Part shown: positions 61,888 through 64,000 of the stretch, one piece after another | How positions within the stretch are numbered: the first letter of the stretch is position 1 | How the letters are laid out: each line of letters starts with the position of its first letter | Assembly (NCBI RefSeq): GCF_002845275.2 | Contig: NZ_CP088149.1 | Location: forward strand, 1,422,501 to 1,486,500 | Direction of reading: 5' to 3' | Length of the DNA stretch: 64,000 nt | From: Pseudomonas sp. S06B 330 | GTDB lineage: Bacteria > Pseudomonadota > Gammaproteobacteria > Pseudomonadales > Pseudomonadaceae | The notes under the pieces: model-generated | Seen by the model: only the letters and a program-made list of their open reading frames with translations | Told to the model about the DNA's origin: nothing | Databases searched by the model: none | Position numbers and translations under genes: made by a program

Positions 61888-62616
61888 ATGTTGCCCTTCT
61901 GGATCGCCTTGCAGTTCCTGAGCAGTTTGCCGGTGCGCCTGCCAGGGATGCCGAGCCCTGAACAAATGGGCCGCTCACTGCTGTATTACCCGGCGGTGGG
62001 AGGGGTGTTCGGCGTATTGCTCTGGGGGCTGAGCACGCTGCTCGACGGCAGCCCGTTACTGTTGCATACCGCGTTGCTGCTCAGTGCCTGGGTGCTGCTC
62101 AGCGGAGCCCTGCACCTGGATGGCCTGGCCGACAGTGCCGATGCCTGGCTGGGGGGCTTCGGCGACCGCGCGCGTACCCTGGAGATCATGAAAGATCCAC
62201 GCAGCGGGCCCATAGCCGTGGTAACGCTGGTACTGGTGCTGTTGCTGAAGTTCTGCGCCTTGCTGGTGCTGGTCGAGCGAGGGCAGGGCGAGTGGCTGAT
62301 CATCGCGCCGCTGCTGGGGCGCGCCGCCTTGCTCGGGCTGTTTCTGTCCACGCCTTATGTGCGCGCGGGGGGGCTGGGGCAGGCGCTGGCCGATCACCTG
62401 CCACGACGTAGTGGGCAGTGGGTTTTGTTTGTAAGTTGCGTCCTATGCCTTTGTCTGACTGGTCTGCAAGGTCTGTATGTATTGGCTGTCGCGGGCGTGG
62501 CTTTCTTCTTCTTTCGTCGAATGATGATTCGGCGATTAGGCGGCACGACCGGTGATACTGCCGGTGCGCTCCTGGAATTGCTGGAGTTGGCGGTTTTACT
62601 CAGTCTGGCATTGTGA
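61888..62616 (+). CDS. cobS: Adenosylcobinamide-GDP ribazoletransferase CobS
   Basis: 242 residues. Membrane protein with LDGLADSADAWLGGFGDRARTLEIMKDPRSG as the acidic metal-binding motif and several hydrophobic helices after ~110. Last assembly step: joins GDP-cobinamide and alpha-ribazole (phosphate). One base after the phosphatase; ends the operon. Confidence 0.96.
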   Translation: MLPFWIALQFLSSLPVRLPGMPSPEQMGRSLLYYPAVGGVFGVLLWGLSTLLDGSPLLLHTALLLSAWVLLSGALHLDGLADSADAWLGGFGDRARTLEIMKDPRSGPIAVVTLVLVLLLKFCALLVLVERGQGEWLIIAPLLGRAALLGLFLSTPYVRAGGLGQALADHLPRRSGQWVLFVSCVLCLCLTGLQGLYVLAVAGVAFFFFRRMMIRRLGGTTGDTAGALLELLELAVLLSLAL

Positions 62617-62693
62617 TCGCTGGGTTATCCGGGGGCGGCTTTTCCCTGGCAGTGGCGAGCGTATGCTTGCCTTCTTTGTCAGGGAGGTGACGT

Positions 62694-63878
62694 ATGCGGG
62701 GAAGGTTGCAACGCGGACTGCTGATGCTGTGTTGTGCGTTTGGTAGCGCGAACGCCGCCGATTTGATCGATTTTTGGGAGGCGCCACGCCACGGTGGCAA
62801 CAGTTTCAACCGGCTGCCGCCTGATCAGGCGTACTTCCAGGCACTCAAGGATTACGGTGCCAGTTGGGTCCGTCTGTCTTACGACAAGTGGCAGCCTACC
62901 GGGCGCGACTTCCTCCTCGGCGATGCCGATGGCTACAAGGGGCTGGCTGCCGAGGACCTGGTGCAACTGCGCAACGTACTCGACGCTGCCCAGAGTGCCG
63001 GGCTCAAGGTCGTCATTGCGCCACTGTCGTTGCCGGGCATGCGCTGGGTGCAGAACAACCATGATCGTTTTGACGACCGCCTCTGGCAGGACAAGGCCTG
63101 GTGGTTGCAGTCGGCTGCCTTTTGGCGGGATCTGGCTGCAGCCCTCAAGGACCATCCGGCCATTGCCGGCTACAACCTGATCAATGAGCCCGCGCCGGAA
63201 AAGAGGGGTGGGCTTGCCGAGCATGCGGCGGCGGCAGACATGCAGGCCTGGTATCGCCAGCAACAGGGCGGCACTCGTGATTTGCCGGCGTTCTACACCC
63301 AGGTCATTGCCGCCATTCGTGAAGTGGACCCGCTAACGCCGGTGATGGTCGACGCTGGCTGGTATGCCGCCGCCGATGCCTTTGCCTACTGGCCGGCCCC
63401 TTTGTCTGACGCTCGCGTGCTGTACAGTTTTCACATGTACGAGCCTTACCACGCTACCAGCGCGCCAAACCTGAACCGGGCAAAACCGTATGCCTATCCA
63501 GGTACCGTGAAGTTTGCCGGGCAGCAGCAGGTGTGGGGTCGTGAGCGGGTTGAGAAGTATTTGAAAAGCCCCCAGCAGTGGGCGCAAGCTCACCAAGTGC
63601 CTGCCAGCCGCCTGGTGGCGGGGGAGTTTGGCTGCATGCGGCGCTTGCCGGGATGTCGACAATACCTTGAGGACGTGCTGACAAGCCTTGATCAAGCCGG
63701 CCTGCATTGGGCCTTTTACAGCTTTCGCGAGGACAGCTGGGACGGCATGGACTATGAACTGGGCAGCGCCAAGGTGCCCTGGGCTTACTGGCAGGCCATC
63801 GAGCAAGGGCACCCCGACCCGCTGAAACGCCAAGCCACTGTAGAGTTTGAGCCGATTAGCAAGCGCCTGCTGCCCTAG
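62694..63878 (+). CDS. Secreted GH5-type glycoside hydrolase
   Basis: 394 residues. Signal peptide ends at SANA (~21). TIM-barrel hydrolase: acid/base Glu165 in YNLINEP, nucleophile Glu311 in VAGEFGC, and VLYSFHMYEPYH with the conserved His/Tyr. Substrate (beta-glucan or other beta-glycoside) cannot be told; a role in exopolysaccharide turnover is possible. AGGGAGG precedes the start. It is separate from the cob operon (77 bases). Confidence 0.88.
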   Translation: MRGRLQRGLLMLCCAFGSANAADLIDFWEAPRHGGNSFNRLPPDQAYFQALKDYGASWVRLSYDKWQPTGRDFLLGDADGYKGLAAEDLVQLRNVLDAAQSAGLKVVIAPLSLPGMRWVQNNHDRFDDRLWQDKAWWLQSAAFWRDLAAALKDHPAIAGYNLINEPAPEKRGGLAEHAAAADMQAWYRQQQGGTRDLPAFYTQVIAAIREVDPLTPVMVDAGWYAAADAFAYWPAPLSDARVLYSFHMYEPYHATSAPNLNRAKPYAYPGTVKFAGQQQVWGRERVEKYLKSPQQWAQAHQVPASRLVAGEFGCMRRLPGCRQYLEDVLTSLDQAGLHWAFYSFREDSWDGMDYELGSAKVPWAYWQAIEQGHPDPLKRQATVEFEPISKRLLP

Positions 63879-64000
63879 TCGGATCAGGAAATCCTTGCCT
63901 CAAGGTTTATGCGGGTATATACACGTATTCATGTTGACCAGTGAATGTATCTGCACCCATCTGCGTCGTGCGGCCCGTGGGGTCAGCCGACACTACGACG

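Overview
The window is chromosomal DNA of a fluorescent Pseudomonas, most likely of the P. putida group. The grounds are the rRNA and tRNA sequences, the oprH-phoP-phoQ, ldhA-gacS, cysM-rlmD-relA-mazG and cobO-to-cobS gene orders, a NrdA with two ATP-cones, and short GC-rich REP-type palindromes in many gene gaps. These family and synteny statements come from memory of Pseudomonas genomes; no database search was run.

Layout. 1-3.9 kb: the 3' part of an rRNA operon (16S end, tRNA-Ile, tRNA-Ala, 23S, 5S, terminator). 4.0-10.4 kb: a loosely packed accessory stretch with a small Cys-rich protein, a SulP anion transporter, a RES/Xre toxin-antitoxin pair, a BRO-N protein, about 0.9 kb without a gene but with repeat remnants, an unknown membrane protein and a VOC protein. 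10.5-15.6 kb: nrdB and nrdA, with a long upstream region carrying two NrdR boxes 31 bp apart and a perfect DnaA box. 15.6-19.2 kb: an RstAB-like two-component system overlapped by a FhuF-like [2Fe-2S] reductase gene, converging on the phosphopantetheinyl transferase gene. 19.3-24.7 kb: a dienelactone hydrolase, then oprH-phoP-phoQ behind an array of four GTTCAG repeats at exact 11-bp period, then dctA behind a sigma-54 promoter. 24.7-31.7 kb: housekeeping and stress genes (sprT, a Yip1 protein, ttcA, a 3-methyladenine glycosylase, arsC-wrbA, a thioredoxin-like lipoprotein, a META protein, ldhA). 31.7-36.8 kb: gacS, divergent from a PirRS-like two-component system that lacks the pirA receptor gene. 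36.9-43.0 kb: cysM, rlmD, relA, mazG and a yaiL-like gene. 43-53.3 kb: purM-purN, envelope proteins, hda, two NlpC/P60 lipoproteins, an O-methyltransferase and a PQQ-type sugar dehydrogenase. 53.4-62.6 kb: a cobalamin riboswitch followed by a tightly overlapping ten-gene late-cobalamin operon (cobO, cobB, bluB, cobD, cobC, cobQ, cobU/P, cobT, alpha-ribazole phosphatase, cobS). 62.7-63.9 kb: a secreted GH5-type hydrolase.

How the parts fit. The cobalamin operon takes hydrogenobyrinic or cobyrinic acid to adenosylcobalamin: amidation (CobB, CobQ), adenosylation (CobO), aminopropanol arm (CobC, CobD), lower ligand (BluB, CobT, phosphatase) and assembly (CobU/P, CobS). The corrin-ring genes are not here. 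Regulation is the strongest theme. Several control regions can be read directly: NrdR plus DnaA for nrdAB, PhoP repeats plus an intercistronic hairpin for oprH-phoPQ, sigma-54 for dctA, and a sigma-70-like promoter plus riboswitch for cob. I see no prophage, CRISPR array or complete insertion sequence. The accessory stretch beside the rRNA operon and the TCS-FhuF operon are the places where something less described is most likely.
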